From Streptococcus tangpeifui (GTDB taxonomy: Bacteria; Bacillota; Bacilli; Lactobacillales; Streptococcaceae): DNA of 64,000 nt. Below, in pieces: positions 44,448 through 54,070 of the stretch; within the stretch, counting starts at the first letter, position 1, and each line of letters opens with the position of its first letter. The notes beneath the pieces were generated by a model. It saw nothing but the letters and a program-made list of their open reading frames with translations, was not told the origin of the DNA and ran no database searches. A program made the translations under genes and the position numbers. The DNA lies in NCBI RefSeq assembly GCF_011038795.1, contig NZ_JAAKDU010000001.1, forward strand, positions 248,001-312,000, read 5' to 3'.

Positions 44448-44624
44448 ATGGCAAAAACAGTGGTACGTAAAAACGAATCACTTGACGACGCTCTTCGTCG
44501 TTTCAAGCGTTCAGTCACAAAAGCGGGAACTCTTCAAGAGGCTCGTAAACGTGAACACTATGAAAAACCTTCTGTAAAGCGGAAACGTAAGTCAGAAGCA
44601 GCTCGCAAACGTAAAAAATTCTAA
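44448..44624 (+). CDS. rpsU: 30S ribosomal protein S21
   Basis: Small basic ribosomal protein, 58 residues, [20 protein letters not shown] at the start and a lysine/arginine-rich tail. Complete and highly conserved. ATG 44448 is used, with AGGAGGTG 8 nt upstream; an ATG at 44439 overlaps the SD. Unlike many bacteria, it is not directly beside dnaG-rpoD: mscL on the other strand is between. Confidence 0.97.
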   Translation: MAKTVVRKNESLDDALRRFKRSVTKAGTLQEARKREHYEKPSVKRKRKSEAARKRKKF

Positions 44625-44641
44625 GTGAGCTGAACAAACAG

Positions 44642-44675
44642 AAAAATCCTTAGTCGGCGTGGCTGAGGATTTTTG
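44642..44675 (+). terminator. Intrinsic terminator after rpsU
   Basis: AAAAATCCT (44642-44650) pairs with AGGATTTTT (44666-44674). Confidence 0.9.
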
Positions 44676-44741
44676 TTGTCTGAAAAAGTGCCGGCAGGCA
44701 GCCTGCGTTAGAGCCTGGTTAGTAGCCTCCAGTAAAGATAT

Positions 44742-44771
44742 AAAAAAGCCTAGCTCATAGGAGCCAGACTT
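44742..44771 (-). terminator. Intrinsic terminator after mscL
   Basis: Minus strand AGTCTGGCTC-ctat-GAGCTAGGCT, then TTTTTT. Follows the mscL stop by 13 nt. Confidence 0.85.
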
Positions 44772-44783
44772 GGATTGTTTAGC

Positions 44784-45167
44784 TTATTTTTCTTTAGCCA
44801 AAAGATCGCGGATTTCAGTAAGCAATTCTTCTTGTGAAGGACCGGCAGCTTCTGCAGCTTCGTCTTCTTGCTTTTTGTTGAGAGCGATGGCTTTGTTGCC
44901 AGCTTTAACTATGAAGAAGAGGGTCGTTCCGACGATAAGGAAATTGAGAACAGCACTTAAGAAGCTTCCATACGTGATACCATTCCAAGTCAGTTTGGAG
45001 AGATTTTCAACACCAGCAGCCTTGACAACTGGATTTAAGATAAGTGGTGTGATGATATCACCAACTAATGAAGTTATGATGGCGTTGAAAGCAGCCCCCA
45101 TAACAACGGCTACAGCAAGATCAAGGACATTGCCCTTGAATAAGAAGTCTTTTAATTCTTTAATCAT
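44784..45167 (-). CDS. mscL: Large-conductance mechanosensitive channel MscL
   Basis: Homopentameric membrane channel that opens under osmotic down-shock, 127 residues. MIKELKDFLFKGNVLDLAVAVVMG (N-helix and TM1), a periplasmic loop, TM2 (LNFLIVGTTLFFIV), and a charged cytoplasmic helix. The frame extends to a TTG at 45191, but the family start is ATG 45167; the SD AAAGGA is about 15 nt upstream. Confidence 0.94.
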   Translation of the reverse strand: MIKELKDFLFKGNVLDLAVAVVMGAAFNAIITSLVGDIITPLILNPVVKAAGVENLSKLTWNGITYGSFLSAVLNFLIVGTTLFFIVKAGNKAIALNKKQEDEAAEAAGPSQEELLTEIRDLLAKEK

Positions 45168-45207
45168 TTTAAAAAATTGATTTCCTTTCAAAATTTGATA
45201 CTTGTCC

Positions 45208-45237
45208 AGTATAGCGAAAAGAGATCGGGCAAGTCAA
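45208..45237 (-). promoter_or_regulatory. Promoter of mscL
   Basis: Minus strand TTGACT (45237-45232), 18 nt, TATACT (45213-45208). Confidence 0.7.
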
Positions 45238-45320
45238 GGGAATTGCCTAGAAAAAGTAATTGTTATAAGTATTTAATTTCCGTGTTATATTGAGTATCGT
45301 GCAATGGAACTTTTGATATT

Positions 45321-45349
45321 TTACAAGACTTAGGGAAACGTGTTATAAT
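45321..45349 (+). promoter_or_regulatory. Promoter of dnaG-rpoD
   Basis: TTACAA (45321-45326), 17 nt, TGT-extended TATAAT (45344-45349). AGGGAGGT precedes dnaG. Confidence 0.75.
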
Positions 45350-45392
45350 AAGGGGTAAAACTAAAATTATCTTTTAGTAGGGAGGTAATGAC

Positions 45393-47189
45393 ATGGCCCT
45401 TGATAAATCAGTTATTTCTGAGATTAAGCATAACGTCAATATTGTTGATGTGATTGGTGAAGTGGTCAGTCTGACAAAGTCAGGTCGAAATTACTTGGGC
45501 CTTTGTCCCTTCCACCAAGAGAAAACCCCTTCTTTTAATGTTATTGAGGACAAGCAGTTCTTTCATTGTTTTGGCTGTGGCAAGTCAGGGGATGTCTTCA
45601 AATTTCTAGAAGAGTATCGCCAAATTACTTTCATGGAAAGTGTCAAGATTCTCTCTGAAAGAATTGGCATGGATTTAGCCATTGAACCATCGCATCAACA
45701 GACTAAGATCCGTCAGAACCCTCATCAGAAGCTCTTTGATATCAATCAGGATGCTAGCAAGTTTTATCAGGCCGTTTTGAAGACGACTAAGATCGGAGAA
45801 GCAGCTAAGCAATACCTTTATGATCGGGGGCTAGATGACCGGCTGATTGATTACTTCAATATCGGTCTGGCTCCTGATGAATCGAATTATCTCTATCAAA
45901 GTTTGTCCCCTCGTTACGATGAAGATACTATCCTCAATTCTGGCCTTTTCAATTTATCAGAAGCTGGTTCGATCTTTGATAGTTTTCGCAATCGGATTAT
46001 CTTTCCACTGACGGATGAGAATGGGCATGTGATAGGCTTTTCGGGTCGGATTTGGACTCAGGCTGATCAAGATCGCAAAGAAGCTAAATATAAGAATACT
46101 AGAGCAACGACCCTCTTTAATAAATCCTATGAATTGTACCATCTGGATAAGGCTAAGCCGGTGATGACTAAGAGTCATGAAGTTTACCTGATGGAAGGAT
46201 TCATGGATGTTATTGCTGCTTACCGAGCTGGTATTGAAAATGCGGTAGCCTCTATGGGTACAGCTCTGACACCTGAGCATGTCAGTCACCTGAAAAAATT
46301 CACCAAAAAGGTCATCTTGACCTATGATGGTGATAACGCTGGTCAAAATGCTATTGCCAAGTCGCTGGCCATTTTGCAGGATTTGACAGTTGAAATCGTT
46401 CGAATGCCCAATCAGATGGATCCTGATGAATTTATCAAGGCCAACTCGGCTCAAGAGCTAGCCAAACTCCTGAGTCAGTCGAGAATTTCCAGTACAGAGT
46501 TTTGGATTCAATACCTCAGACCGGAAAATGTTGATAATCTACAAGCGGAGATTGCCTATGTTGAGAGAATTGCTAAAATTATCGCTGGGGTAACTTCCAT
46601 TACTGCTCAGAATACCTATATCAATATGGTGGCTGAGAGTTTGCCAGACTTTGATTATTTTCAGGTGGAGCAGTCGGTTAATAATGAACGGTTGAAATTG
46701 CGGGCTGGTGCAGGAGGCAATCAGCTTAATGAGCCTAGAACAAGTTCGGGTCCGCTTCTAACTGAGTTGCCAGTCAGTAAGACCTTGACAGCTATTCAGC
46801 GGGCTGAAAACCAACTCTTCTATCGTCTGCTTCAATACGATTATCTTCTCAATGAGTTTCGCAATCGAGACGATTTTGCATTTGAAAGCCCACAACTTGC
46901 AAGTCTTTATCAAATCTTATGTCAGAAGGGGGAAATTTCTGATTTAGATTTGGCTCAGATGGCGGATGATTTACGTCAGGCCTACTACAGTGTTCAAGAA
47001 GAAGATTTGCCTGAGGAGTTAGCTGATGGTGAGATAACTGGTTTAGAGCAGCGCATAGAAAAATACCGTCAGGAACAGGATTTGCGCAAACGCAGTAAAT
47101 TTATCCGTGATAGCAGTAATCATGGGGATGATGAAAGAGCCTTGTTAGAGTTTCAGGCTCTCGTTGCTCAGAAGAAAAATATGGAATAG
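45393..47189 (+). CDS. dnaG: DNA primase
   Basis: Makes RNA primers for replication. The 598 residues have the CHC2 zinc finger ([22 protein letters not shown], about 38-66), the RNA-polymerase domain with GRNRIIFPL-type and GFSGR segments, the TOPRIM domain with [17 protein letters not shown] and [12 protein letters not shown] (acidic residues for Mg2+), and a C-terminal DnaB-binding region. It is 8 nt upstream of rpoD in a two-gene operon. Confidence 0.96.
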   Translation: MALDKSVISEIKHNVNIVDVIGEVVSLTKSGRNYLGLCPFHQEKTPSFNVIEDKQFFHCFGCGKSGDVFKFLEEYRQITFMESVKILSERIGMDLAIEPSHQQTKIRQNPHQKLFDINQDASKFYQAVLKTTKIGEAAKQYLYDRGLDDRLIDYFNIGLAPDESNYLYQSLSPRYDEDTILNSGLFNLSEAGSIFDSFRNRIIFPLTDENGHVIGFSGRIWTQADQDRKEAKYKNTRATTLFNKSYELYHLDKAKPVMTKSHEVYLMEGFMDVIAAYRAGIENAVASMGTALTPEHVSHLKKFTKKVILTYDGDNAGQNAIAKSLAILQDLTVEIVRMPNQMDPDEFIKANSAQELAKLLSQSRISSTEFWIQYLRPENVDNLQAEIAYVERIAKIIAGVTSITAQNTYINMVAESLPDFDYFQVEQSVNNERLKLRAGAGGNQLNEPRTSSGPLLTELPVSKTLTAIQRAENQLFYRLLQYDYLLNEFRNRDDFAFESPQLASLYQILCQKGEISDLDLAQMADDLRQAYYSVQEEDLPEELADGEITGLEQRIEKYRQEQDLRKRSKFIRDSSNHGDDERALLEFQALVAQKKNME

Positions 47190-47197
47190 AGGAAACT

Positions 47198-48307
47198 ATG
47201 GCAAGTAAAAAAACAAATACAACCTTTAACGTACAAGTTGCTGACTTTATTCGCAATCATAAGAAGGAAGGAACAGCCATTGACGACGAAGTCACTGAAA
47301 AATTGGTTATTCCTTTTGTTCTTGATGCTGACCAAATCGATGATCTGTTGGAGCGCTTGACTGATGGTGGTATTTCTATTACTGATAAAGATGGTAATCC
47401 ATCTAGTAAGTACGTAATTGAAGCCCCTGAACCAGAAGAGCTGACAGATGAAGAACTTATTGGCAGTAATTCTGCCAAAGTCAATGATCCTGTCCGCATG
47501 TATCTTAAGGAAATCGGGGTTGTGCCTCTTTTGACTAATGATGAGGAAAAAGAATTAGCCATTGCTGCTGCTGAAGGTGATTTGATGGCTAAACAGCGGC
47601 TGGCTGAAGCTAACTTGCGTTTGGTGGTTTCTATTGCTAAGCGTTATGTTGGACGTGGAATGCAGTTCCTTGATTTAATTCAGGAAGGTAATATGGGACT
47701 GATGAAGGCTGTGGATAAATTTGACTATTCCAAAGGTTTCAAATTCTCAACCTATGCTACTTGGTGGATCCGTCAGGCCATCACTCGGGCTATCGCTGAC
47801 CAAGCCAGAACTATTCGGATACCTGTTCACATGGTTGAAACCATCAATAAATTGGTCCGTGAACAGCGCAATCTCCTGCAAGAATTGGGACAAGACCCAA
47901 CTCCGGAACAAATTGCAGAACGTATGGATATGACCCCTGATAAGGTTCGGGAAATCCTCAAGATTGCTCAAGAACCAGTTTCTCTGGAAACTCCTATTGG
48001 AGAAGAAGATGATAGCCATCTGGGAGATTTTATCGAAGATGAAGTTATTGAAAATCCCGTTGACTACACGACTCGGATTGTCCTGCGGGAGCAACTCAAT
48101 GATGTTTTGGATACTTTGACCGACCGTGAAGAGAATGTGCTACGTTTGCGTTTTGGTCTTGATGATGGTAAGATGCGGACCCTAGAAGATGTTGGTAAAG
48201 TCTTTAACGTAACCCGTGAGCGAATTCGGCAAATTGAAGCTAAGGCTCTCCGAAAGCTTCGCCACCCAAGCCGCAGCAAGCAACTTAAAGACTTTATGGA
48301 GGATTAA
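47198..48307 (+). CDS. rpoD: RNA polymerase primary sigma factor
   Basis: Housekeeping sigma-70 of 369 residues. N-terminal region 1.1-like, region 1.2 ([17 protein letters not shown]), region 2 ([42 protein letters not shown], which recognises -10), region 3, and region 4 with [27 protein letters not shown] for -35 contact. The preserved -10 region suits the extended -10 promoters found in this window. GAGGAAAC precedes the start. Confidence 0.97.
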   Translation: MASKKTNTTFNVQVADFIRNHKKEGTAIDDEVTEKLVIPFVLDADQIDDLLERLTDGGISITDKDGNPSSKYVIEAPEPEELTDEELIGSNSAKVNDPVRMYLKEIGVVPLLTNDEEKELAIAAAEGDLMAKQRLAEANLRLVVSIAKRYVGRGMQFLDLIQEGNMGLMKAVDKFDYSKGFKFSTYATWWIRQAITRAIADQARTIRIPVHMVETINKLVREQRNLLQELGQDPTPEQIAERMDMTPDKVREILKIAQEPVSLETPIGEEDDSHLGDFIEDEVIENPVDYTTRIVLREQLNDVLDTLTDREENVLRLRFGLDDGKMRTLEDVGKVFNVTRERIRQIEAKALRKLRHPSRSKQLKDFMED

Positions 48308-48440
48308 AAACCTCTAGTGGGGGTTTTTAACTGCCGCCTAAAAATGGGGAGGCGACGCCTGTCCAGTGGGTGCTTTTGATGTCACCTAAAAATTAGAAAG
48401 TGACCATACCTAGTGGAAGATTTTAACTGTGGCACGCAGT
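48306..48440 (+). repeat. rpoD terminator and AGTGG-phased repeats (array B)
   Basis: AAAAACC (48306-48312) and GGTTTTT (48322-48328) form the rpoD terminator stem. AGTGG then occurs at 48316, 48365 and 48412, spacings 49 and 47, each followed by a T-run. Stems CGCCT/AGGCG in unit 1 (about 48335-48354) and GTCAC/GTGAC in unit 2 (48381-48404) occupy the same position but differ in both arms. The same phase and AGTGG core appear in array A. Confidence 0.75.
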
Positions 48441-48668
48441 TTGACTAGTTAATAGTGCTAATCAAACGGAGGCAGTATGGGAGAACGGAAAGCCACTCTG
48501 GCGATTATTGTAACTCACTTTTGAGACTAGCAGTTAGAGACTGAGACAGGTCCAGTGAAAAATTGATTGCTTCTTCAGGCTTGCAAGTGCTCTCTATTCG
48601 TTTAATAGCCTACCTATTGCTTAGATAAGGTGTCAGACTCTTATCCCTTGACAGAAAGGATAGTTTTG
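48441..48668 (+). other. Remainder of the rpoD downstream region
   Basis: No gene seen. It contains a short 15-codon ATG frame at 48478 (MGERKATLAIIVTHF) that may be a remnant, and GAGACAGGTCCAGTG at about 48540, which resembles the dispersed repeat core. Confidence 0.3.
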
Positions 48669-49004
48669 ATGTCAGAGAAAAAATATACAGAACAAGAAGT
48701 TGAAAAAATCAAAGACCATATTCTTGAGGTTCTGGAAATGGTGATTGACCCAGAATTAGGTATTGATATTGTTAATCTTGGTCTGGTTTATGAGATTCGT
48801 TTTGAGGATAGTGGTTATACCGAAATCGATATGACCTTGACAACCATGGGATGTCCTTTGGCTGATCTTTTGACTGACCAGATTTATGATGTCATTCAAG
48901 AGGTCAAGGAAGTAACCAAGGTTGAAGTCAAGTTGGTTTGGACACCGGCTTGGACTATCGATCGTATGAGTCGCTATGCTCGCATCGCATTGGGAATTCG
49001 CTAG
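48669..49004 (+). CDS. MIP18/DUF59 family protein (SufT/PaaD-like)
   Basis: A 111-residue soluble protein of the DUF59 family, linked to iron-sulfur cluster assembly. Motifs: MVIDPELGIDIVNLGLVYEI (the DPE..I.VDLGLVY region) and TLTTMGCPLADLL, with the conserved cysteine. Start ATG 48669 with GAAAGGA upstream; the longer frame from 48630 has no SD. It lies between rpoD and the wall-polysaccharide genes, as in other streptococci. Confidence 0.88.
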   Translation: MSEKKYTEQEVEKIKDHILEVLEMVIDPELGIDIVNLGLVYEIRFEDSGYTEIDMTLTTMGCPLADLLTDQIYDVIQEVKEVTKVEVKLVWTPAWTIDRMSRYARIALGIR

Positions 49005-49018
49005 ATAGGACTAGAAGT

Positions 49019-49945
49019 ATGAAAAAGTTGAGTATCGTTGTGCCTTGTTATAATGAAGAAGCAACCATCTATCCGTTTTTAGCTGAGACACAAAAAGTAG
49101 AACAGGCTATGGCTGGAGAGTTGGTCTTTGATTATCTCTTTGTCAATGATGGTTCAAAGGACCAAACTCTGCAGGTCTTACGTGAGGTGAGTCAAAAGTT
49201 TGCGAATGTTCATTATTTGTCTTTTTCTCGTAATTTTGGCAAGGAAGCTGCGCTATTGGCTGGTTTAGAGGCTGCTGATGGCGATTTGATAACTGTCATG
49301 GATGCGGATTTACAGGATCCCCCCGAACTCTTACAAGATATGTATCAAAAAGTTCAAGAAGGGTTTGATGTGGTCGGAACTCGTCGGGCAGACCGCAAGG
49401 GAGAACCTGTTATTCGATCATTCTTTGCGCGTGCCTTTTACTGGTTGGTTAACAAGATTTCTGATACTGAGATGGTTGACGGTGCACGGGATTTTCGTCT
49501 TATGACACGTCAGGTTGTTGATAGTATCTTGGAATTAGGAGAAGTCAATCGCTTCTCCAAGGGCCTTTTCTCTTGGGTTGGCTATGATGTCACTTATCTG
49601 CCCTATGAAAATCGTGAGCGGGTCGCAGGTGATACGTCTTGGAATTTTTGGTCCTTGCTGCGGTATTCGATTGATGGCTTTGTTAATTTTTCAGAAGCTC
49701 CGCTTAATCTGGCAACTTGGGCAGGTTTGACTAGCTTTGTTTTATCAATAGTTGCTATCTTGTTCGTAGTTATTCGACGACTAATTTTTGGCGATCCGGT
49801 CAGTGGTTGGGCATCAACTATCTCGATTATCATGTTTTTAGGCGGTCTTCAGCTCTTGGCTCTAGGTATTATTGGCAAGTACGTCGCTAAAATTTTCCTA
49901 GAAACCAAAAAGCGACCTGTCTATATTATTAAAGAAAAGGGGTGA
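49019..49945 (+). CDS. Polyprenyl-phosphate glycosyltransferase (GtrB/GacI/SccN-like GT2)
   Basis: Moves a sugar from a nucleotide donor to undecaprenyl phosphate on the cytoplasmic face. The 308 residues have a GT2 domain: VVPCYNEEATI, FVNDGSKDQT, MDADLQDPPEL (DxD), and QDP-type acceptor loop; then two C-terminal membrane helices (about 230-255 and 265-290). In the streptococcal wall locus this type makes a lipid-linked sugar for side-chain addition by GT-C enzymes. ATG 49019 starts MKKLSIVVPCYN; the frame continues upstream into the MIP18 gene. A terminator overlaps its stop. Confidence 0.85.
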   Translation: MKKLSIVVPCYNEEATIYPFLAETQKVEQAMAGELVFDYLFVNDGSKDQTLQVLREVSQKFANVHYLSFSRNFGKEAALLAGLEAADGDLITVMDADLQDPPELLQDMYQKVQEGFDVVGTRRADRKGEPVIRSFFARAFYWLVNKISDTEMVDGARDFRLMTRQVVDSILELGEVNRFSKGLFSWVGYDVTYLPYENRERVAGDTSWNFWSLLRYSIDGFVNFSEAPLNLATWAGLTSFVLSIVAILFVVIRRLIFGDPVSGWASTISIIMFLGGLQLLALGIIGKYVAKIFLETKKRPVYIIKEKG

Positions 49946-49962
49946 AATTACCCCTTTTTTTT
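49935..49962 (+). terminator. Terminator overlapping the GT2 stop
   Basis: AAAAGGGGT (49935-49943) and ACCCCTTTT (49950-49958) with T8 tail. A second hairpin CAGGGCT/AGCCCTG is at 49991-50030, in the rmlD leader. Confidence 0.9.
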
Positions 49963-50050
49963 GTTAGAATAAGGAAGCAATAAAGTTTAGCAGGGCTGAT
50001 GTTTGGCTTCTAACCTACTTGTAAGCCCTGTTTGTGCAAAGGAGAATTCA

Positions 50051-50902
50051 ATGATTTTAATTACTGGAAGCAATGGACAATTGGGAACAGAATTGCGCTA
50101 TTTGCTGGATGAAAGAAATGAAGAATATGTAGCTGTAGATGTGGCAGAAATGGATATTACGAATGCTGCCAAGGTTGATGAGGTCTTTGCACAGGTTAAG
50201 CCAAGTCTAGTGTATCACTGCGCAGCCTATACTGCGGTGGATGCGGCAGAAGATGAGGGAAAAGAGTTAGATTATGCCATCAACGTTATTGGGACCGAAA
50301 ATATTGCTAAGGCTGCTGCTAAGTATGGAGCTACTTTGGCCTATATTTCAACCGACTATGTTTTTGATGGGCAAAAGCCTGTTGGAGAAGAGTGGTTGGA
50401 AACTGACCAACCTGACCCACAAACTGAATATGGTCGTACGAAACGTTTAGGTGAAGAAGCGGTTGAAAAATACTTGGATCACTACTATATTATTCGGACA
50501 GCTTGGGTTTTCGGTAACTACGGGAAAAATTTTGTCTTTACTATGCAAAATTTGGCTAAAACTCATTCTCGTTTGACAGTTGTCAATGATCAACACGGTC
50601 GTCCGACTTGGACCCGTACCTTGGCTGAATTTATGACCTATGTCACCGAAAATCAGAAGGACTATGGATATTATCATCTGTCCAACGATGCGACCGAAGA
50701 CACTACGTGGTATGATTTTGCTAAGGAGATCCTCAAGGATACCGATGTCGAAGTGGCACCAGTTGATTCCAGTCAATTTCCTGCTAAAGCCAAACGTCCT
50801 TTGAACTCAACCATGAGTTTGACCAAGGCCAAAGCAACCGGATTTGTTATTCCAACGTGGCAAGAAGCTCTGCAGGAATTTTATAAACAAGAAAAGAAGT
50901 AA
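50051..50902 (+). CDS. rmlD: dTDP-4-dehydrorhamnose reductase
   Basis: Last step of dTDP-L-rhamnose synthesis, the donor for the rhamnan backbone; homologous to GacA. The 283 residues are a short-chain dehydrogenase: ILITGSNGQLGTEL (NAD(P) motif), ALDYAINVIGTENIAKAA-type helix, and the catalytic STDYVFDG..YGRTK (YxxxK). ATG 50051 has AAGGAG 8 nt upstream; the longer frame from 50003 has no SD. It has its own terminator, so it is partly uncoupled from rgpA. Confidence 0.93.
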   Translation: MILITGSNGQLGTELRYLLDERNEEYVAVDVAEMDITNAAKVDEVFAQVKPSLVYHCAAYTAVDAAEDEGKELDYAINVIGTENIAKAAAKYGATLAYISTDYVFDGQKPVGEEWLETDQPDPQTEYGRTKRLGEEAVEKYLDHYYIIRTAWVFGNYGKNFVFTMQNLAKTHSRLTVVNDQHGRPTWTRTLAEFMTYVTENQKDYGYYHLSNDATEDTTWYDFAKEILKDTDVEVAPVDSSQFPAKAKRPLNSTMSLTKAKATGFVIPTWQEALQEFYKQEKK

Positions 50903-50911
50903 TCACATGAG

Positions 50912-50940
50912 AACCTGAGTTTGTTAACGCAGGTTTTTTT
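50912..50940 (+). terminator. Intrinsic terminator after rmlD
   Basis: AACCTG (50912-50917) and CAGGTT (50930-50935) with inner GTT/AAC pairing, then T7. Confidence 0.85.
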
Positions 50941-51100
50941 AGGTGCCAGTGGAGGTGCGGTCACTGTTCACTAGGCTAGTAGGATAAGGTGCATAGGGAA
51001 TTAGAGCGTTTCAAGTGGTCCTATCTTAAAATTTCGGGAGCTTTTGAAAGTTTAACGTCCTGATAATTTAGCTCAATCCCTGAAATGATAACCTATTTTA

Positions 51101-51109
51101 TGGTATAAT
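51101..51109 (+). promoter_or_regulatory. Extended -10 promoter of rgpA operon
   Basis: TGG-TATAAT, 36 nt before ATG 51145. The -35 is weak (TGAAAT at 51081). Confidence 0.65.
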
Positions 51110-51144
51110 AGAGTGATTGTATTGCTAGAATGGAGAACTTGTGT

Positions 51145-52299
51145 ATGCAACACGTTTTTATCATTGGAAGTCGGGGCTTGCCTGCTAAGTACGGAGGGTT
51201 TGAGACCTTCGTCCAAGAGTTGGTCAAGAATCGTCAATCTGATGACTTAATTTATCATGTTGCCTGCCTTTCTGATAAGGAAACTGGTCATCATTCTACA
51301 TACATGGGAGCTGACTGTTATACGGTCAATCCGCCCCAGTTGGGTCCCGCCCGAGTGATTGTTTACGATATGCAGGCCATCAATTACGCATTGAAATTGA
51401 TTAAGCAACGAGCTATCAAAAAGCCTATCTTTTATATCTTGGGCAATACAATTGGAGCTTTCATTGCTCCCTTTGCTCGTAAGATTCACAAGCTGGGTGG
51501 CCAGCTCTTTGTCAATCCAGATGGACTGGAATGGAAACGATCTAAGTGGTCGAAGCCAGTGCGGACTTATCTCAAATATGCTGAGAAAGTTATGACTAAG
51601 AAGGCTGATTTGATTATCTCGGATAACCAAGGTATTGAAGATTATATTCAAACTAGCTATCCTTGGTCTAAGACAACCTTTATTGCTTATGGAACTGACC
51701 TGACACCTTCTAGTTTGACAGCTGGATCGAGCGAGGTTAGAAACTTTTTTACCAAGTGGCAGACCGAAGAAAAGGGTTACTATCTGATTGTTGGTCGCTT
51801 TGTTCCTGAAAATAATTATGAAACGGCTATCCGGGAGTTTATGGCATCTGGTACCAAGAGGGACTTGGTTATCATTTGTAATCAGGAAGGCAATCCTTAT
51901 TTTGAGGAGTTGCGACAAAAGACTAGTTTCGATCAAGATCCTCGCATCAAGTTTGTTGGAACAGTTTATGATCGTGACCTTTTGACTTATTTGCGTCAGG
52001 CCGCTTTTGCTTATATTCATGGCCATGAAGTTGGTGGGACTAACCCAGGTCTCCTAGAAGCTCTAGCACATACAGATTTAAATCTGGTTCTGGGGGTTGA
52101 TTTTAACCAGAAGGTGGCTGGTCGGACGGCTTGTTACTGGACTAAGGAAGCTGGTGACTTAGCTGACTTGATTAATCAGGTGGATAGTCAAACGGATTTT
52201 AGTCAGCTCGGACAGGCAGCCAATCATCAAATGGCTGACAACTATACTTGGTCAAAAATTGTTAGGGAGTATGAGGAGTTGTTTTTAAATGAAAGTTAA
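51145..52299 (+). CDS. rgpA: RgpA, rhamnosyltransferase starting the rhamnan on the lipid acceptor
   Basis: Cytoplasmic GT4-type enzyme (DUF1972 N-terminus) that adds the first L-rhamnose to the GlcNAc-lipid primer; homologous to GacB. The 384 residues begin HVFIIGSRGLPAKYGGFETF, then VNPDGLEWKRSKWSKPV, YLIVGRFVPENNYETAIREF, and HGHEVGGTNPGLLEALA (the donor-binding ExxxxxNPGLLEA region). ATG 51145 has GGAG about 9 nt upstream; ATG 51130 lies before the SD. Overlaps rgpB by 11 nt. Confidence 0.94.
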   Translation: MQHVFIIGSRGLPAKYGGFETFVQELVKNRQSDDLIYHVACLSDKETGHHSTYMGADCYTVNPPQLGPARVIVYDMQAINYALKLIKQRAIKKPIFYILGNTIGAFIAPFARKIHKLGGQLFVNPDGLEWKRSKWSKPVRTYLKYAEKVMTKKADLIISDNQGIEDYIQTSYPWSKTTFIAYGTDLTPSSLTAGSSEVRNFFTKWQTEEKGYYLIVGRFVPENNYETAIREFMASGTKRDLVIICNQEGNPYFEELRQKTSFDQDPRIKFVGTVYDRDLLTYLRQAAFAYIHGHEVGGTNPGLLEALAHTDLNLVLGVDFNQKVAGRTACYWTKEAGDLADLINQVDSQTDFSQLGQAANHQMADNYTWSKIVREYEELFLNES

Positions 52300-53248
52300 T
52301 ATACTCATGTCTACCTACAATGGTCAGCGCTTCTTGGCTCAGCAATTGGACAGTGTCTTAAAACAGACCTACAAAGATTGGACCCTCTTGATTAGGGATG
52401 ACGGTTCTAGTGATCGGACGCCTGAGATTATCGCAGATTATGCTAGTCGGGATTCTCGAATTCACTTTATCAATCCAGATAAGCGGGAAAATCTTGGAGT
52501 TGTCAAAAACTTTTATACCCTCCTTAAGTATCAAGAGGCTGACTTTTATTTTTTCTGCGATCAAGACGATGTCTGGTTGCCAGAGAAGTTGGAGGTTTGT
52601 CTCAAGGAAGGCCAGAAGTATTCTCAGACTGCTCCACTCTTGGTGTATACCGATCTTAAGATTGTTAATCAGGGTTTAGCAGTGCTACATGAAAGTATGA
52701 TTAGGACTCAGTCCGACCATGCTAATACTAGCCTTTTGCAGGAATTAACGGAAAATACTGTTACTGGCGGTGTTGCTATGATTAATCAAGCAACTGCCGA
52801 AAATTGGAGAGGGAAAGACTTGGATAAAGTTATCATGCATGACTGGTACTTGGCTCTGGTGGCGGCAGCTAAAGGCACTCTGATCTATTTGGATCAGGCT
52901 ACTGAGCTTTATCGTCAACATGATAACAATGTTTTAGGGGCACGAACATGGTCAAAGCGCATAAAAAATTGGCTGCAGCCACATAAGCTAATCGCTAAAT
53001 ATTGGTGGTTGATTGATGCCAGTCAAAAGCAGGCCAAACTTTTGTTGAATTTAGAATTGGCCTTGACTGAACGTCAGCTAATTGAAGCCTATGTTTATTT
53101 GCTCGATCAGTCTTGGCGTCAAAGACGACGTATCCTTAAACAGTACGGTTTCGCTAAAAATAGGCCTTTTCATACATTGGTCTTTAGAACTTTAGTCACA
53201 ACGAAAATTGGTTATCGTCATTATCAGAAATATGGCTATCAAGCATAG
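52289..53248 (+). CDS. rgpB: RgpB, GT2 rhamnosyltransferase
   Basis: Extends the rhamnan chain. The 319 residues have a GT2 fold: NILMSTYNGQRFLAQQLDSVL, LLIRDDGSSDRT, FFCDQDDVWLPEKLE (DxD) and a HDWYLALVAAAKG acceptor loop. It overlaps rgpA, giving translational coupling. Homologous to GacC. Confidence 0.93.
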   Translation: MKVNILMSTYNGQRFLAQQLDSVLKQTYKDWTLLIRDDGSSDRTPEIIADYASRDSRIHFINPDKRENLGVVKNFYTLLKYQEADFYFFCDQDDVWLPEKLEVCLKEGQKYSQTAPLLVYTDLKIVNQGLAVLHESMIRTQSDHANTSLLQELTENTVTGGVAMINQATAENWRGKDLDKVIMHDWYLALVAAAKGTLIYLDQATELYRQHDNNVLGARTWSKRIKNWLQPHKLIAKYWWLIDASQKQAKLLLNLELALTERQLIEAYVYLLDQSWRQRRRILKQYGFAKNRPFHTLVFRTLVTTKIGYRHYQKYGYQA

Positions 53249-53257
53249 GAGAATATC

Positions 53258-54070
53258 ATGGATTTACTTAGTAAGAAGAATCGTATCCTACTAAAAGAAC
53301 TCATAAAAACAGACTTTAAGCTGCGTTATCAAGGCAGTGTCATCGGCTACCTCTGGTCAATTTTAAAGCCGTTGTTGCTCTTTATGATCATGTATTTGGT
53401 CTTCATCCGCTTTCTGCGTTTAGGCGGAGATGTGCCTCATTTCCCTGTAGCACTTTTGCTAGCTAATGTAGTCTGGTCCTTCTTTATGGAAGCGACTAGC
53501 ATGGGGATGGTTTCTATTGTTACTCGTGGCGATTTGTTGCGTAAGCTGAATTTTTCAAAATCAATTATTGTCTTATCAGCAGTCTGCGGAGCCCTAATTA
53601 ATTTTGGAATTAATCTAATTGTTGTGCTGATTTTTGCCTTGGTCAATGGTGTTCATATTGGTTGGGATGCTGTCTTTTCCATTCCACTCTTCTTTGAGCT
53701 CTTTATCATGGCTTGGGGTGTGGCTCTCTTATTGGCAACTCTCTATGTCAAATTCCGTGATATTGGCCAAATTTGGGAGGTTGTTCTTCAAGCAGGGTTA
53801 TATGCGACTCCGATTATCTATCCTCTGACCTTTATTACTAATCAAGGAGCTAAAGGAGTATTAGCGGGTAAGGTTATCATGCTTAATCCTTTGGCACAGA
53901 TGATTCAGGACCTGCGTTATCTCTTGATTGATAAAGCCAATTTGACTATCTGGAATTTAATCAATCACTGGTGGTATTATGCTATTCCTTATGTCTTACC
54001 ATTTATCATTTTTGCTATTGGTTTGACAATCTTTAATCGTAGTTCTAAGAGATTTGCGGAGATACTATAA
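53258..54070 (+). CDS. rgpC: RgpC, ABC transporter permease for the rhamnan
   Basis: Membrane subunit of the ABC-2-type exporter that flips the lipid-linked rhamnan. The 270 residues have about six spans and the DFKLRYQGSVIGYLWSILKPL N-terminus typical of polysaccharide exporters. Stop overlaps the rgpD start by one nucleotide. Confidence 0.93.
   Translation: MDLLSKKNRILLKELIKTDFKLRYQGSVIGYLWSILKPLLLFMIMYLVFIRFLRLGGDVPHFPVALLLANVVWSFFMEATSMGMVSIVTRGDLLRKLNFSKSIIVLSAVCGALINFGINLIVVLIFALVNGVHIGWDAVFSIPLFFELFIMAWGVALLLATLYVKFRDIGQIWEVVLQAGLYATPIIYPLTFITNQGAKGVLAGKVIMLNPLAQMIQDLRYLLIDKANLTIWNLINHWWYYAIPYVLPFIIFAIGLTIFNRSSKRFAEIL

Noticed and set aside
44770-45180. Plus-strand frame opposite mscL
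   Set aside because: MscL on the minus strand is a complete, recognised protein with promoter and terminator.
51247-52026. A 259-codon minus-strand frame inside rgpA
   Set aside because: Antisense shadow of a conserved glycosyltransferase, without SD or family similarity.
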